The notes under the pieces: model-generated | Databases searched by the model: none | What the model was told of the DNA's origin: nothing | The model's input: only the letters and a program-made list of their open reading frames with translations | Assembly (NCBI GenBank): GCA_003427395.1 | Contig: BFEA01000665.1 | Location: forward strand, 712,886-741,311 | Source: Chara braunii | Taxonomy: Eukaryota > Streptophyta > Charophyceae > Charales > Characeae | DNA: 28,426 bases | Direction: 5' to 3' | Program-made: the position numbers and the translations under genes | In this document: piece after piece, positions 27,207-28,426 of the stretch | How the letters are laid out: every line of letters begins with the position of its first letter | Numbering within the stretch: position 1 is the stretch's first letter

Positions 27207-27208
<2 letters not shown>
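26515..27208. other. No gene recognised
   Basis: Contains the 26647-26673 fragment shared in inverted orientation with 4895-4920, within a direct repeat of AACGGCGTGG (about 26638 and 26678). Otherwise no feature. Confidence 0.4.

Positions 27209-27243
<35 letters not shown>
27209..27243 (-). repeat. 35-base poly(T) run, possible minus-strand poly(A) tail
   Basis: If it is a tail, the retroposed element extends rightwards from 27244 on the minus strand. I found no target duplication of the adjoining GGGCTACTTTTCAACC, so this remains open. Confidence 0.5.
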
Positions 27244-28309
27244 CCTGAGTTCAGGGTGTTGTAGAGGCCAGTCAGTGTGTGCACAGTGATCACGTGGAAC
27301 TGTGAGCCGCAGGTGTCCTGGAATATGAGACCACCTCCCAACCCATCCTCACGGCAATACTCCTAGCGCACCCCCTATCCCACTATTCTACCTCAGTGTG
27401 ACCAGCACTCAGGACCGTTGTCCTACCAATGGGCAGGCAACTTGGATCGAACAGCAGTGATAGGCACCAGGGCTGATAGATTGCCCAGCCCTGGTGGAAG
27501 CGGAATCGGACGAACCTTGTCGAACAGGAACTTCGGACGCCAGGCCCAAACAATCAACTACAGGCCCCATAATATATAGCCACCAGACAGTTCTATCTGA
27601 ATGTCAGTAGGAACTGCACCCAATGGCACCATATCCAACCTACCTGAACCTACTGCAGGCACTAGACCCCACCAGTGACTAGCTCCCCAGCCTCTTTTTT
27701 TTTTTGTGTATATTCTGTGAATCTGTGTAGACTTCAACCTAGACGGTTAACGGAGGCCTCAATTTTCAGACCACTTGTCTAGCCATTTATAACAAAACCC
27801 AAGGGTCATTGTAACCAAACTTGCCACCAATTCATAGACTGAAGATCATACTAACTACTTACAAAAAAAAAATTGAAAAAAAAACTTTAAAAACCTATAA
27901 AGCAACAAGGCAAAAGTGTGTTTTCATGCAAAATTCACGGTTTTTAGTTTTTTGGATTTTCATGAATTTTCAGGGCTAGCCAAAACAGTCAACTCCAAGA
28001 CCCCAACAACACCAAACTTGGCACACACAGACTGGCCAAAAATGGAACAGGGCAAAAGAAAAAAGAAAAAAAACAAAAAAAACAAAAAAAAATGATCTCC
28101 GATGCACTTTTCAGGGTTGAGGGGGTTAACCAGGGCTGAAATGTGGGGGTCACTGTTAACCACTTATGCCGGTTGTGAACGGTCTTTTTTTTTTGGTTTT
28201 CGGGGTTCGTGTATGTGGGCTTGGCAGGCAGTAAGGGGGCATTGTTTGTTTTGCTAGTCAGAGAAAAAAAGAAAAAGCTAATTTCCATGCCACTGACAAA
28301 CAGGGTTGG
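27244..28309. other. No gene recognised; weak tandem similarity
   Basis: Two A-rich stretches at about 27763-27841 and 27966-28032 share TTTTCAG, CTAGCCA, CCAAACTTG and AGACTG in order and may be diverged tandem units. No open frame of interest. No Pol III-type TATA box or plant USE (RTCCCACATCG) is seen in the last 100 bases before the U6 sequence. Confidence 0.4.
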
Positions 28310-28407
28310 GTCCTTTGGGACATCCGTTAAAATTGGAACCATACAGAGATGATTAGCATGGCCCCTGCGCAAGGATGACACCCATAAATGGGGAAATGGT
28401 CCAATTT
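28310..28407 (+). pseudogene. U6 snRNA retropseudogene, plant type
   Basis: Begins with GTCCTTTGGGACATCC, a shortened form of the plant U6 5' hairpin. AAAATTGGAAC, the ACAGAGA box (28343-28349), GATTAGC with the AGC triad (28355-28357), GCATGGCCCCTGCGCAAGGA, TGACAC and GAAATGGTCCAATTT follow in order. In the spliceosome U6 pairs with the 5' splice site through ACAGAGA and forms the catalytic centre with U2. Several substitutions are present (CATACAGAGATG for the usual GATACAGAGAAG; CCATAAATGGGG for GCATAAATCGAG). It lacks a TATA box, a USE and a terminal T run, and it ends in poly(A), so it is a processed copy rather than a transcribed gene. Confidence 0.9.
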
Positions 28408-28413
28408 GTTATT

Positions 28414-28425
28414 AAAAAAAAAAAA
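28414..28425 (+). repeat. Poly(A) tail of the U6 retrocopy
   Basis: Twelve A bases follow the U6 3' end after a short GTTATT. Real U6 genes have a run of T here. The window ends at the tail, so a target duplication cannot be seen. Confidence 0.75.
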
Positions 28426-28426
28426 C

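Noticed and set aside
27395-27450. tRNA-like D-arm and anticodon words on the minus strand (TTGGTAGGACAACGGTC)
   Set aside because: No B box follows at the right distance, and the nearby GATCGAAC is on the wrong side for a tRNA in this orientation.

Overview
The window looks like repeat-dense, non-coding DNA from a nuclear genome of the green plant lineage. Three things point there. The U6 small nuclear RNA copy at the right edge has the plant-type 5' stem and 3' end. The largest element is a plant-style LINE with a DUF4283-like ORF1, an APE endonuclease, a reverse transcriptase and a zf-RVT zinc finger. Poly(A)/poly(T) tracts, CT and AAG microsatellites, minisatellites and palindromic transposons fill the rest. 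A streptophyte alga such as Chara is a plausible guess, but the sequence alone does not prove it. I found no intact host protein-coding gene, no rRNA operon and no CRISPR array.

Layout. 1-5.2 kb: three copies of one dispersed retroposon-like repeat (443-1099, 1562-1892, 3496-3556), a 50-bp minisatellite interrupted by a 54-base poly(A) run, tandem duplications and two stable hairpins. 6.0-6.5 kb: a complete tRNA-headed SINE on the minus strand with a poly(A) tail and a perfect 15-bp target site duplication. 8.7-16.2 kb: one decayed LINE on the plus strand. Its ORF1, endonuclease, and the start and C-terminal part of its reverse transcriptase survive as frameshifted pieces. A 553-bp terminal-inverted-repeat (TIR) element sits between endonuclease and reverse transcriptase. 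About 1.2 kb of unrelated DNA replaces most of the catalytic core.

16.4-18.1 kb: a large inverted repeat (arms about 340-360 bp) followed by two palindromic MITE-like elements. 19.5-20.3 kb: a long pyrimidine-only tract. 20.6-22.9 kb: a 12-bp minisatellite with two alternating variants and a 23-25-bp minisatellite with a higher-order repeat. 23.2-24.1 kb: CT arrays around a one-base assembly gap, plus an inverted copy of their flank. 24.8-25.4 kb: a 125-bp tandem array. 26.4-26.5 kb: a second CT array with a gap base. 28.3 kb: the U6 retropseudogene ending in poly(A).

The parts do not form a pathway. What links them is retroposition and transposition: the LINE family could in principle have supplied the machinery for the poly(A)-tailed SINE and U6 copies, and several MITE-like copies share one TIR family. 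The best candidates for something under-described are the tRNA-headed SINE, the U6 retrocopy, the 11.6-kb TIR element, the hairpin MITE family and the 16.4-17.5 kb inverted duplication.
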